This document shows positions 16,285 to 24,716 of a DNA stretch of 33,786 bases, in pieces (the stretch's first letter is position 1; each line of letters starts with the position of its first letter). A program made the position numbers and the translations under genes. A model generated the notes under the pieces. The model made no database searches. It saw only the letters and a list, made by a program, of their open reading frames with translations, and was not told where the DNA came from. This stretch comes from JBBDYG01 sp040901765 (lineage in GTDB: Bacteria > Planctomycetota > Planctomycetia > Pirellulales > Lacipirellulaceae). The DNA is taken from contig JBBDYG010000052.1 of the NCBI GenBank assembly GCA_040901765.1, positions 1 to 33,786 of the forward strand, in the 5' to 3' direction.

Positions 16285-19023
16285 TCAGCGAACGGTGACG
16301 AAGTCGTTATGGTTGAGCAGCGCCCAGACGAAGTACACGCGGGCGAGATCGTTCGGCTCCTCATCGGCCGCGTCGGGCAACGTTCGCCATTGCTTGAGCG
16401 CCTTCATGCATGCGCGGACTTCCTTGTCGCTGGCACCAATGCCCAAGAGCCGGTAAAACGCCCTTTCGATAAACTCTTGATCGTTTGGCGGTGGCTGACC
16501 CGATACCTGGGGTAGCGAGAGGCGCTCCGCAATCTGCCGCGCGGCGTCGTGGACCAGCCGACTGTTGCTCAGCGCCAAGGCCTGTTGTGGGACGACGCTT
16601 TGATCGCGGCGGTAACACTCCTTGACGGATGCTTCGTCGAACGTGGTGAGGAACAAATTGCGGTCGTTGTTGGAGTGGAAGAAATAGAGGCTGCGCCGTT
16701 TCGAGCCGGCTTGTTCGGCCGCTGGCACGGGTGGACCGCCGAGCGTCAGGTCGAGCGTCCCCGCGAATGACAGAATGGAGTCCCGCACGGCTTGCGATTC
16801 CAGCCGAATTGGCGTACGCCGCCATAGCAAGTGATTATCGGTATCCTTCGCCGCATTGTCGTCGCGTCCGATAATGGAGGACGACATGCGGTAGGTCGAA
16901 GACATCACGATTAATTGGTGCAGGTGCTTCATGTCCCAGCCGCTGTCGATTAGTTCCGCGGCCAACCAATCCAGCAGTTCCGGATGGCTCGGCGGGCTTC
17001 CTTTGCGACCGAAATCGAAGACGGTCGCGACCAGCGGGGTGCCCATGTGCCGCGCCCAAATGTGATTCACGGCGACGCGGGCGGTCAGCGGATTGAGCGG
17101 GTCCGTGATCCACGCCGCTAGGGCCGTGCGGCGACCAGTGCTGTGTGCGGCGAACTCCACCCGAGGATCGTCTTGCGTAGACGACTGGAACCGCGTTGGC
17201 GTCCACTTCGCGCCGATGAATGGCGTGTACTTGTCGGCAGGCGTGATCTCCGCCACGGCACTCTGCTCCGCCTTTACCAGTAACTCGCGCGCCGCGACCA
17301 GTTCCTTTTCCAACGCCTCTTTCCTGTCTGCGCCAACATGCCGCATTTTGAACTCGATATCGGCAACAGTGTGTTTCGCTTTGGCATGTGCAGCGCGGCG
17401 TTCGGCCTTGACCGCGTCGCTGTCGGCGGAACTGGCTGGTTCGATCAATGAGGCATCGTCGCCCGACTCATCCGCCTGAACCCATCCGGCACGCTCCGCG
17501 GCGGCCCTGCGCTCCACGCTGATCAACGCCGCCCGGCTGGCCTCCACCGCGAGTTCTGCAACTTGCAACGCAGCTTCTGCATCGGAAAGCTGGTCCGTAG
17601 TGAGATCCGCCGCGCCCGAGCTACCAGGCGCCGCCTGTTTCGCTAGCGAAGCCGCTAGTAGCGATTCAGTGTCGGTGAGATGTTTCTGCGCCGCAGTTAG
17701 ATACGACTCCAGCACCCACGGCCGGCGTTCTGGTTGCCAGGCTCCCTTGGGCAACGACACCGGTTCGATCGCCAGCTCATTGAACTCTAATAGCTGGGGC
17801 ACTCCCGGCGCGATGGCTGCGGACTTATCGGGCTGGCTTTCTTGGCCCCGTTCGAATCGATACGTGGGAGCGTCAAGTAGGCCGTCAAATACACGCGGAA
17901 TGCCGTCGCGGGCCAGATCGGGTTCGCCGGGAACAACGTCAAGCCGGACATGATACGGCTCGAAGAAGGCTCGCATGCGGTAGAAATCTGCGTGAGAAAT
18001 CGGATCGAACTTGTGATCGTGACATTTCGCACAATTCATCGTGAGTCCGAGAAAGCCCTTGCTCACGTGCTCGACTGTTTCCTCCATCCATTGGTTGCGA
18101 TTGAACAGAAAATAGTTCCGGGCTAGAAAGCCGGTGGCGCGCAGCTTATCGAGATCGTCGGGATACAACTCGTCGGCAGCGAGCATCAACCGGACCATCT
18201 CATCGTACGGTGCGTTGGCATTGAGTGATTCGATAATCCAGTCCCGCCAATGCCAGATGTGGGGCTGGCTATTTCGCAGTTGGTCTCCTAACCCCCACCA
18301 GTCGCTATACCGCCAGATGTCCATCCAATGACGCGCCCACCGCTCGCCGTGGCGCGGGTCTTCCAGCAATTGCTGAACGAGCTGTTCATACTGACTATCC
18401 GATCGGTCGGAATCGAGCCGAGCTGTTTCGGCGTCGGCGGGCGGAAGTCCGATCAAATCAAAGCAGAGCCGCCGTAGGAGCACTTCACGCGAGGCTTCGA
18501 CCTGCGGTATCAATCCGTGTTGCTCGTGCTTCCGAGAAATAAACGCATCGATGGGATTCCGCACCCACGCCGCATTTGCGACCTCCGGTACGGGCGGCCT
18601 AACGATCGGGCGAAACGCCCAATGTTCCCGCGGATCACGTTCTGGCTGCTCGTCGGCGGGTGACTGGGCATTCCGGGCGATCCAATTTCGCAGCGCGGCG
18701 ATTTGCTCCGCTTTGAGCGGCTCGCCTTCGGGCGGCATGCGTTCGGATAGTTCGCTCGCGGTAACGCGCTGCAGGAGCAGACTCGCGTCCGCATCCCCGG
18801 GAGTGATCGCCGGCCCGCTGTCACCGCCTTGGATTGCCGACGCCGCTGTATCGAGCCGCAGACCGCTCTCCTGCTTCAGTGCCCCATGACACGCGTAGCA
18901 GCGTTCGACCAGAACTGGCTTAATTTGCTGCAAGTAATCGACTTGTTCATCCGCCGCGGCCGTGCCGCCGAGAATTATCCTTGCTGCAGGGAGAGTCGCA
19001 ATGAGCAGGATTTGCCAACGCAT
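16285..19023 (-). CDS. PSCyt1 / DUF1549 / DUF1553 planctomycete cytochrome
   Basis: This 912-residue exported protein has a signal peptide at about 1-25. PSCyt1 (about 27-118) has one haem c site, CYACH (42-46), and a likely Met ligand in ERMPPEGEPL. DUF1549/PSCyt2 (about 155-365) carries a second haem site, CAKCH (331-335), after the SKGFLGLTMN strand. An Ala/Glu-rich coiled-coil insert (about 440-592) follows, then DUF1553/PSD1 (about 628-885; TALAAWITDPLNPLTARVAV, VNHIWARHMG, SVVPQQALALSNSR). The role of this family is not established; it is tied to polymer breakdown by its neighbours in many planctomycetes. It is the first gene of a two-gene operon with the DUF1501 protein. The insert between DUF1549 and DUF1553 is the variable part of the architecture. 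Confidence 0.93.
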   Translation of the reverse strand: MRWQILLIATLPAARIILGGTAAADEQVDYLQQIKPVLVERCYACHGALKQESGLRLDTAASAIQGGDSGPAITPGDADASLLLQRVTASELSERMPPEGEPLKAEQIAALRNWIARNAQSPADEQPERDPREHWAFRPIVRPPVPEVANAAWVRNPIDAFISRKHEQHGLIPQVEASREVLLRRLCFDLIGLPPADAETARLDSDRSDSQYEQLVQQLLEDPRHGERWARHWMDIWRYSDWWGLGDQLRNSQPHIWHWRDWIIESLNANAPYDEMVRLMLAADELYPDDLDKLRATGFLARNYFLFNRNQWMEETVEHVSKGFLGLTMNCAKCHDHKFDPISHADFYRMRAFFEPYHVRLDVVPGEPDLARDGIPRVFDGLLDAPTYRFERGQESQPDKSAAIAPGVPQLLEFNELAIEPVSLPKGAWQPERRPWVLESYLTAAQKHLTDTESLLAASLAKQAAPGSSGAADLTTDQLSDAEAALQVAELAVEASRAALISVERRAAAERAGWVQADESGDDASLIEPASSADSDAVKAERRAAHAKAKHTVADIEFKMRHVGADRKEALEKELVAARELLVKAEQSAVAEITPADKYTPFIGAKWTPTRFQSSTQDDPRVEFAAHSTGRRTALAAWITDPLNPLTARVAVNHIWARHMGTPLVATVFDFGRKGSPPSHPELLDWLAAELIDSGWDMKHLHQLIVMSSTYRMSSSIIGRDDNAAKDTDNHLLWRRTPIRLESQAVRDSILSFAGTLDLTLGGPPVPAAEQAGSKRRSLYFFHSNNDRNLFLTTFDEASVKECYRRDQSVVPQQALALSNSRLVHDAARQIAERLSLPQVSGQPPPNDQEFIERAFYRLLGIGASDKEVRACMKALKQWRTLPDAADEEPNDLARVYFVWALLNHNDFVTVR

Positions 19024-19161
19024 GCGGATCGCTCACAACTCAAATTTGGGGCTTCGCTTGCGGGCGCGAGGCAGGCTTGGCCGTAGCGAACCCCCCAAAG
19101 GCGGGTGTTGATATTTTGATCTCTAGAAACGACCGCGTCCAGCGACGCAGCCCGGACACTG

Positions 19162-19167
19162 TATACT
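19162..19167 (+). promoter_or_regulatory. Possible -10 box for the esterase gene
   Basis: TATACT (19162-19167), preceded by TG, lies 40 bases before the ATG at 19208. A matching -35 box is not evident at 17 bases, so this is a weak call resting on the extended -10. Confidence 0.3.
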
Positions 19168-19207
19168 ACAGCGAACCTCCGTCTGAGTCTGCCTGCCGGG
19201 ACCGATC

Positions 19208-20197
19208 ATGCCACCATCCATCACACGCCGAGATTGGCTTCGATGTGGAACTGCTGCGGGGACAAGTTTCCTGTTCCCTGGAATCTCGTTCGCACAGCCT
19301 GCCGAACCGCGCCCAGTGACGCATACCTACAAGACGGTTGGCGAATTGGCGATCAAAGCCGACGTCTACCGCCACGCCGATGATCTCGTCCGGCCGGCTG
19401 CCGTGTGGATTCACGGCGGCGCGCTCATCATGGGACACCGGGCGGAGGTCAGCCGCCGAGTCAAGAAACACATGCTCGATGCAGGCTATGTACTCATCTC
19501 GCTCGATTATCGCCTTGCGCCGGAAACGAAGCTGCCCGAGATCATCCGCGATCTCGAGGACGCCTTCGACTGGCTACGGCGTGACGGTCCTCGGCTTTTC
19601 GCAATTGACCCGGCAAGAATCGCAGTCATCGGCGGTTCGGCCGGAGGGTACTTAGCACTCACGGCCGGTTATCGAGTGCGCCCTCGTCCCGCCGTGCTGC
19701 TCGCCTTGTGGGGCTATGGCGACCTGATCGGCGATTGGTACAGCAAACCTAGTCCGCATCCGCGGCATAACCAGCGTCCTGTAACGCGCGAGGAAGCCTA
19801 TTCCCAGGTGAGCGGCAAGGCGATTTCAGACTCGCGCGACCGCAATGGCGACGGCGGCCTGTTCTATCAATACTGCCGCCAGACTGGCACCTGGCCGAAC
19901 GCAGTTTCAGGCTGGGATCCAATCAACGGGCCGGAACGTTTCTATCCGTTCATGCCCGTCAAGAACGTAACGCCCGATTATCCGCCGACGGTCATGATTC
20001 ATGGCACCGCCGATACGGACGTACCGCATGAGCAATCGGTATTGATGGCCGAACAATTCAAGAGACACGGCGTGCCTTATCTGCTTCTCAGCGTTTCAGA
20101 CGGCGAGCACGGTCTCAATGGCGCCGAACCCAATGAAATCAACGCTGCATACTCAAAAGCGTTTGCTTTTGTCGACGAGCATCTGCGACCAGAATGA
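19208..20197 (+). CDS. Exported alpha/beta-hydrolase esterase
   Basis: This 329-residue serine hydrolase is of the hormone-sensitive-lipase/acetylesterase type. The oxyanion motif is WIHGGALIMG (67-76), the nucleophile elbow is GGSAGG with Ser144, the acid is Asp269 or Asp271 in HGTADTDVP, and the catalytic His is His301 in SDGEHGL. The N-terminus (TRRDWLRCGTAAGTSFLF, then FAQPAE) has a twin-arginine motif, so export by Tat is likely. It probably removes acyl groups from polysaccharides or small esters in the periplasm, in line with the other degradative genes here. It is divergent from the PSCyt1 gene. A direct repeat of a tRNA end begins 104 bases after its stop. Confidence 0.88.
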   Translation: MPPSITRRDWLRCGTAAGTSFLFPGISFAQPAEPRPVTHTYKTVGELAIKADVYRHADDLVRPAAVWIHGGALIMGHRAEVSRRVKKHMLDAGYVLISLDYRLAPETKLPEIIRDLEDAFDWLRRDGPRLFAIDPARIAVIGGSAGGYLALTAGYRVRPRPAVLLALWGYGDLIGDWYSKPSPHPRHNQRPVTREEAYSQVSGKAISDSRDRNGDGGLFYQYCRQTGTWPNAVSGWDPINGPERFYPFMPVKNVTPDYPPTVMIHGTADTDVPHEQSVLMAEQFKRHGVPYLLLSVSDGEHGLNGAEPNEINAAYSKAFAFVDEHLRPE

Positions 20198-20262
20198 GTC
20201 GACTCGGCAACTCCAAAGCGATAGGGTGGCAAACGATGTAATGCGATTCTGGCGGCGCAAAG

Positions 20263-20296
20263 AAAAAAGCCGTAAACCCTTATGAGTTAGCGGCTT
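20263..20296 (-). terminator. Orphan minus-strand intrinsic terminator
   Basis: On the minus strand, AAGCCG..CGGCTT (20291-20296 with 20267-20272), extended by three further pairs with one bulge, is followed directly by TTTTTT (20268-20263). No minus-strand gene lies upstream of it for more than 4 kb apart from the four-base-distant tRNA-Pro 3' tail. It looks like the original terminator of the tRNA-Pro gene. Confidence 0.75.
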
Positions 20297-20300
20297 ACCT

Positions 20301-20317
20301 AGTCGGGCCGACAGGAT
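20301..20317 (-). repeat. Displaced tRNA-Pro 3' tail, candidate attachment site
   Basis: These 17 bases (AGTCGGGCCGACAGGAT on plus) match 24641-24657 at 16 positions. The matching 24643-24657 segment is the discriminator, 3' acceptor strand and part of the T arm of the intact tRNA-Pro. The single difference is the discriminator position: it would be A here and is G in the intact gene. The repeats are in the same orientation and flank 4.3 kb. Confidence 0.7.
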
Positions 20318-20983
20318 CCCGTTAGAATTTTCCTGGCCGGCGTCGGGGGCTGGGAAACCGGAATACGGAGGCGGATTGGCCACCATTGAACACTTGGTTG
20401 GTCGAGAACAGCCTGCGATGGATGAGCCGTCGCGCGGCTTCGGGTCAAACGTACCCGTTAGCCGCTCCGGCTTGCCTTTCGGATCGACAACCACCATTAA
20501 AGCACAACGTGGGGAGGCTGATCCCGGGCGATTCCCTATACTTTCGTGTTTCATGGAATGGCTGATCGAGCTTCGTTCGCGTCATCGCTGCTCAGGCAGC
20601 GAAAACTTGGGCATTCGTCGGGCGAAGGGGGCATGTCGCCGCCGAATTGCGCTGGTGGCACAATTGGATTGGTTTAGTTGGTTACGTCGCCTCGGTGCAG
20701 GTGTGACAGCGGACGCGGTGCTCGCGTCATCTAAAACGGGTCAATGGGACGATTCTCGGCCCTGACGCCCTGTACCATTTGATTGACTTCTCCCCCAAGA
20801 TTGGGTAGAAGTACGGTGGCGTTCGATCCCCTCTGAGTAGTAGCGGCATTCTCCTGTCGGGCCGCTTTACGGCAATCGGCACGGTTTAGTTCCCGAATCA
20901 TTGCGCCCCTTGACTCTTGTCGAAAGAATGCCGCCGGAGATATTGGCCCAACTTGCCCTCTGAATTCATGCAATGAGTTTCCC

Positions 20984-22354
20984 ATGAGGAATGACAGGTT
21001 ATCGCGCCGCTCATTAATTCAGGTAGCGGCCGGAACAGCCGCATTGGGTTCGATCGCACATGCGTCGGCGAAAGATGACGAATCGCGCCAGGCCAAGAAA
21101 CAGGCTACGCCACTGCTTGATGAGCTGGATAAAACACCAGCCGCTGCGCAGCTCGCGCTGGTCATGAAATGGTTGAACGCGCAGCCACTTGCACTGTTCA
21201 GTGAACTTCGAGATGCGCGCCCGGTGATGCGTCTTGGCAATATCGTTCTCGTCGCCCGGTATGCGGACGTCCTCGAGGTCTTGGGCCATCCGAGCGTTTT
21301 TAGTGTTCGCCTTTACAAGCCGAAGATGGGTGACTTCATGCTCACGCATGACGAAACGCCCACCCATCGAAGGGACAAGTCCGTGATGTCGGCCATGCTG
21401 CCGATGAGTGACACAGCGATGATTCGCGAAAAAATTGGCGGCTTTGCCAGCAAGGCCATTCTGAAAGCGAGCGGTCGCATCGAGGTCGTCAATGAGTTTG
21501 CTCGACTCGTGCCGCTGCAACTGGTGCAAGATTATTTTGGCCTCGACGGAGTGGATATCGGTGAGTTGAAACGCTGGTCGTACTGGGCGCAGTTCGACAA
21601 TTTTCACAATCATCATTTTCACGAACGTGAGAATGCAATGGAAATCAGCCAGCGCGCTGGTGAAGCAAAGCAGCAACTCGCCGCGTACGCCACCGCGCTG
21701 GTCCAGCGGCGCACGGGCGAGCTTCGGCGGGACCCAAATCGAGACGATATCGTTTCCCGGATGCTGAAGTCGAAGTTTCCGCCGTCCGTCGGTTTCGGCT
21801 TGGACCGCGTGGTGGCGAATGCTATGGGATTGCTGATTGGGGCCGTCGAAACTACCTCTCACGCGATTGTACACGCTATCGATGAGCTGCTTTCCAGGCC
21901 GAAAGAGTTGGCGGCGGCCGTGCAAAGCGCTGCCGAGGGAGATTTTGAAACCCTCTCCGAATATGTTTGGGAGGCGAATCGTTTTCGGCCAATTTCCCCG
22001 TTCATGTTCCGCTACTGTGAGCAGGACTTCACGATTGCCAAGGGGACGGAGCGCGAAACCGAAATACCCACTGGCGTCACGGTGTTCACACTAACGCAAT
22101 CGGCGATGTTCGATCCCGTCGAGTTCGACAATCCGACAGAGTTTCGAGCCGACCGTCCAAAGTACCAATCGTTTCTGTTCGGGTTTGGGCACCACCGCTG
22201 CCTGGGCGAGTATGTGGGTCGGGAAATGATACCCGAGGCGATCAAAGCGCTCGTCGTTTGCAAGAATCTTCGCAGAGCGGACGGGCCCGCGGGCCACATC
22301 GACTTCAAGGACGGACCGTTCCCAGAGTCGCTTACGCTAACCTACGACCAGTAG
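20984..22354 (+). CDS. Cytochrome P450 with twin-arginine export signal
   Basis: This 456-residue P450 has all core motifs: I-helix GAVETTS (286-292), K-helix Glu330-x-x-Arg333 (EANRFRP) and the haem loop FGFGHHRCLGEY (399-410) with thiolate Cys406. P450s insert an oxygen atom into organic substrates. Unusually, the N-terminus is SRRSLIQVAAGTAALGSIAHASA (7-29), a textbook Tat signal: twin Arg at 8-9, hydrophobic core, Ala-x-Ala cleavage near 27-29. Bacterial P450s are normally cytosolic. Export with folded haem is what Tat can do. With no NAD(P)H or ferredoxin in the periplasm, it would need peroxide or a cytochrome c electron donor, and a di-haem cytochrome gene follows after 70 bases. The substrate is unknown. 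Confidence 0.9.
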   Translation: MRNDRLSRRSLIQVAAGTAALGSIAHASAKDDESRQAKKQATPLLDELDKTPAAAQLALVMKWLNAQPLALFSELRDARPVMRLGNIVLVARYADVLEVLGHPSVFSVRLYKPKMGDFMLTHDETPTHRRDKSVMSAMLPMSDTAMIREKIGGFASKAILKASGRIEVVNEFARLVPLQLVQDYFGLDGVDIGELKRWSYWAQFDNFHNHHFHERENAMEISQRAGEAKQQLAAYATALVQRRTGELRRDPNRDDIVSRMLKSKFPPSVGFGLDRVVANAMGLLIGAVETTSHAIVHAIDELLSRPKELAAAVQSAAEGDFETLSEYVWEANRFRPISPFMFRYCEQDFTIAKGTERETEIPTGVTVFTLTQSAMFDPVEFDNPTEFRADRPKYQSFLFGFGHHRCLGEYVGREMIPEAIKALVVCKNLRRADGPAGHIDFKDGPFPESLTLTYDQ

Positions 22355-22424
22355 AGGCCGGACCGAGTGATGTGATCGGGCGCCGCCGCAAGCAATCTCC
22401 CACGATGGCTGCGGATGTCGGAAA

Positions 22425-24251
22425 ATGCACCTCTTCCGTAGCGAAGTCACGAACATGACCAACTACATTGCTTCCGTGTTAGGCGTAATCCTTGCAGTGA
22501 CGAACGCAACGGCAGTCGAGCCCGGAGCAGCGCCGGTCCCCGCTCGAACCTACCTCGATCAGGGATGGAGCGACGAAGACCGCGACTGGTTCTATAATAC
22601 GACTCAAGGTTCGCGGCTGGTTCCCTATCATTGGTTTTTGGCTCTGGAGCAAATGGACTCGGACCAACTCTTCATGGAGGACCGGCATATCGAGCAGTTG
22701 GGGTTCCTGCCAGGTTACAAGTCAGATCGGAACCCAGACCGGCTGCCTATCGGATTCGCGAAAGATGAAGACACGGTTGAACGAGCGTTCGATCTCAAGC
22801 TGACGCAGTTGATGCTCGGCATCGAACGCGAGGACATTCCCAAAATCGCAGAGGCCAAATCGCGAAACGACAATCCTGATAGACTTCCCTTATTGACAAT
22901 ATTGGATAAGCCACGAAAGCCTGAACTAGAGAATTTCCCCAAGGAGAAGTCGTGGCTCGGACTGACCTGCGCCGCTTGTCATACGGGAGTGATCGAAAGC
23001 GGCGAACAGCGTATTTATGTCGACGGGGCGCCGTCAATGGCCGAAATGACGCTGCTCCTTGAGGGAATCGTGGCTTCGCTCTACGCCACATTGAACGATG
23101 AGAATAGTAAATTTGATCGGTTCGCCGATCGTGTCCTCGGCTCGAGCGCCACGCTAGAAGATCGAGAGCGGCTCAGGGCGGCCGTCGTCGAGTATACGAC
23201 GGGCCTAGAGGGGTTCGCTGAGCGGAGCCATCCTGTGAACCCATTCGGCTACGGGCGCCTGGACGCTTTCGGAATCTTGCTGAACGAAATCGCGGGGACT
23301 GCGATTAACGTGCCCGAGAATTGGCGGCGGCCCAACGCGCCCGTCAGTTACCCATATCTTTGGCACACCCCCGATTTAGACTGGGTCCAGTGGAACGGGT
23401 TAGCGCACAGCACACTGGCTAGAAATACAGGTGAGGTTCTGGGAGTCTTCGCCGACCTGCGACTCGATGATTTGACTAACATCCGAACATCGGCCAACAT
23501 TAGAAACCTGTTCGCGCTCGAAGAGCGCGTCAAAACGCTGAAGCCACCGCAGTGGCCTGAGGCTGTTCTCGGCAAGATCGATGCGGATTTGGTTGAGCAC
23601 GGGAAATCGCTGTACGTTCAACATCGCTGCGTGCAGTGCCACAACTTGCCACCCTACCCAATGGTTAATCCGCCCCCTCCGCCTCCGCCGCTGCGAAGCG
23701 TCATTGAGATCGTGATGACGCCATTGCAGGAAGTCGGCACCGATCCTTCGATGGCAGTCAATATCGTTGCACGCACCGGAAAAACGGGTCCCTTCAAGGC
23801 GGCCCTCAACGGTGCGGAAGATATACCGATCGGAACCTTATTCGGCGTCGCCGTGGGCACGGTTCTCACTTCCGAGTTCGAGCGACTTCAGATACCCCCG
23901 CAGCAACGCTTTGTCATGAACGATCGCCGAGGTAGTAAGACCCCCACAGCCGAGCACCTGGCGAGTTACAAAGCACGACCGCTCTCGGGCATCTGGGCGA
24001 CCGCGCCCTACCTGCACAACGGCTCAGTTGCGTCACTTTATGAATTACTCCTCCCACCAGCCAAGCGGCAACCGAAGTTTCACGTCGGAAGTCGCATATT
24101 CGACTCGGCAAAGGTCGGTTATCGTAGCGACGCGGGAGGATTCGAATTGAATACGGACCTTCCGGGCAATCGCAACAGCGGGCACTATTATGGTACGGAA
24201 ATTAATGATGCGGACCGCAAAGCGCTAGTTGAATACCTGAAGACCCTGTGA
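22425..24251 (+). CDS. RoxA-like di-haem c-type cytochrome (di-haem peroxidase family)
   Basis: This protein of about 608 residues is exported by a signal peptide (hydrophobic ASVLGVILAVTNATA). It has two haem c sites, CAACH (182-186) and CVQCH (402-406), the order and spacing of the di-haem peroxidase/rubber oxygenase RoxA group. Supporting motifs are PFGYGRLDAFG (273-283), LWHTPDLDWVQWNG (312-325) and the C-terminal APYLHNGSVASLYELLLPP. A run of seven prolines (about 416-422) sits after the second haem. The family either cleaves isoprenoid polymers with O2 (RoxA) or reduces peroxide; length favours RoxA-like. The start could instead be the ATG at 22455, which has GAAG eight bases upstream but leaves no basic residue before the hydrophobic core. 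It follows the P450 gene by 70 bases, probably in one transcript. Confidence 0.85.
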   Translation: MHLFRSEVTNMTNYIASVLGVILAVTNATAVEPGAAPVPARTYLDQGWSDEDRDWFYNTTQGSRLVPYHWFLALEQMDSDQLFMEDRHIEQLGFLPGYKSDRNPDRLPIGFAKDEDTVERAFDLKLTQLMLGIEREDIPKIAEAKSRNDNPDRLPLLTILDKPRKPELENFPKEKSWLGLTCAACHTGVIESGEQRIYVDGAPSMAEMTLLLEGIVASLYATLNDENSKFDRFADRVLGSSATLEDRERLRAAVVEYTTGLEGFAERSHPVNPFGYGRLDAFGILLNEIAGTAINVPENWRRPNAPVSYPYLWHTPDLDWVQWNGLAHSTLARNTGEVLGVFADLRLDDLTNIRTSANIRNLFALEERVKTLKPPQWPEAVLGKIDADLVEHGKSLYVQHRCVQCHNLPPYPMVNPPPPPPPLRSVIEIVMTPLQEVGTDPSMAVNIVARTGKTGPFKAALNGAEDIPIGTLFGVAVGTVLTSEFERLQIPPQQRFVMNDRRGSKTPTAEHLASYKARPLSGIWATAPYLHNGSVASLYELLLPPAKRQPKFHVGSRIFDSAKVGYRSDAGGFELNTDLPGNRNSGHYYGTEINDADRKALVEYLKTL

Positions 24252-24597
24252 TCTCAGGTTTCGAGGTTGTTTACTCACCGAAGTCTCGGCGCGTTGACAC
24301 GATGTGCAATTGAGATGCAATCGTTCGTCGACCGAAGGCGCCGCTGCTCGCCCTGGCATGAAATCCACTAACCTCGTGACGCGGCTCAAATCCTTGCAGA
24401 TCAATGAATGAAAATCACCCCCACCAAGATGGGCATCGGCGGGCGGTAATGTATAAAAGTTCACCAGATAGTCTGCGGGATTTAGACCACATAATCCCTT
24501 GGGAAAAAGGGTTAAGATTGCCTAGCCAATCCGAGTGTATTTCGTGAAAGTTATTGTGAACTTCTGCGCCTTGTTGCAAGTCCTTGCTCTACAATGA
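24252..24597. other. Gene-free stretch inside the right end of the island
   Basis: No ORF with a recognisable domain is present on either strand. The DNA is visibly richer in A and T than its surroundings. A weak hairpin (CCCTT with AAGGG, around 24493-24511) is followed by TTAAGATT. No integrase or excisionase remnant could be found. Confidence 0.5.
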
Positions 24598-24599
24598 GA

Positions 24600-24628
24600 A
24601 AGCCCTTCGACGCGCTCACCGAAGGCTT
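24600..24628 (-). terminator. Hairpin downstream of tRNA-Pro
   Basis: AAGCCCTTCG (24600-24609) pairs with CGAAGGCTT (24620-24628) with one bulged C. On the minus strand the stem ends GGGCTTTCTC, giving a short T-run. It lies 14 bases beyond the tRNA 3' end and probably ends its transcript. Its sequence differs from the orphan terminator at 20263-20296. Confidence 0.5.
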
Positions 24629-24642
24629 CTTTCTGAAAATAG

Positions 24643-24716
24643 CCGGGCCGACAGGATTTGAACCTGCGACCTTTTGACCCCCAGTCAAACGCGCTACCAG
24701 TCTGCGCTACGGCCCG
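24643..24716 (-). tRNA. tRNA-Pro (anticodon GGG)
   Basis: The cloverleaf is complete: acceptor CGGGCCG/CGGCCCG, D arm GCGCAGACTGGTAGCGC, anticodon stem TTTGA/TCAAA around loop CTGGGGG (anticodon GGG), T arm GCAGG-TTCAAAT-CCTGT. The discriminator is G, where tRNA-Pro usually has A. CCA is not encoded. The 3' end forms the candidate right attachment site of the island, and its first ten bases overlap the end of the DUF4058 gene. Confidence 0.92.

Larger units (their letters stand above)
20198..20983. other. Gene-poor stretch spanning the left island boundary
   Basis: The first 100 bases precede the terminator and tRNA tail at 20263-20317. From 20318 to 20983 a 129-codon frame at 20376-20765 (plus) and a 133-codon frame at 20153-20554 (minus) stay open, but neither shows a domain or good start context. 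No integrase fragment is recognisable. It probably contains the promoter of the P450 gene and decayed mobile DNA. Confidence 0.5.
20301..24657. mobile_element. Putative genomic island integrated at the 3' end of tRNA-Pro
   Basis: The 17-base direct repeats at 20301-20317 and 24641-24657 flank a segment of about 4.34 kb that holds only a P450 gene and a di-haem cytochrome gene. The right repeat completes an intact tRNA-Pro; the left one is followed by an orphan terminator in tRNA orientation. This is the layout left when an element inserts into a tRNA 3' end and restores it. No integrase is inside, so the element would be defective or mobilised in trans. The boundary inference depends on a short repeat. 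Confidence 0.55.

Noticed and set aside
20376..20765. 129-codon plus-strand frame before the P450 gene
   Set aside because: No recognisable domain, weak start context and no homology that I can name. Treated as non-coding.
21014..21925. 303-codon minus-strand frame opposite the P450
   Set aside because: Antisense to a motif-complete P450; composition is that of a shadow frame.
20318..24640. Integrase or recombinase inside the island
   Set aside because: I looked for tyrosine and serine recombinase motifs in all frames between the repeats and found none.
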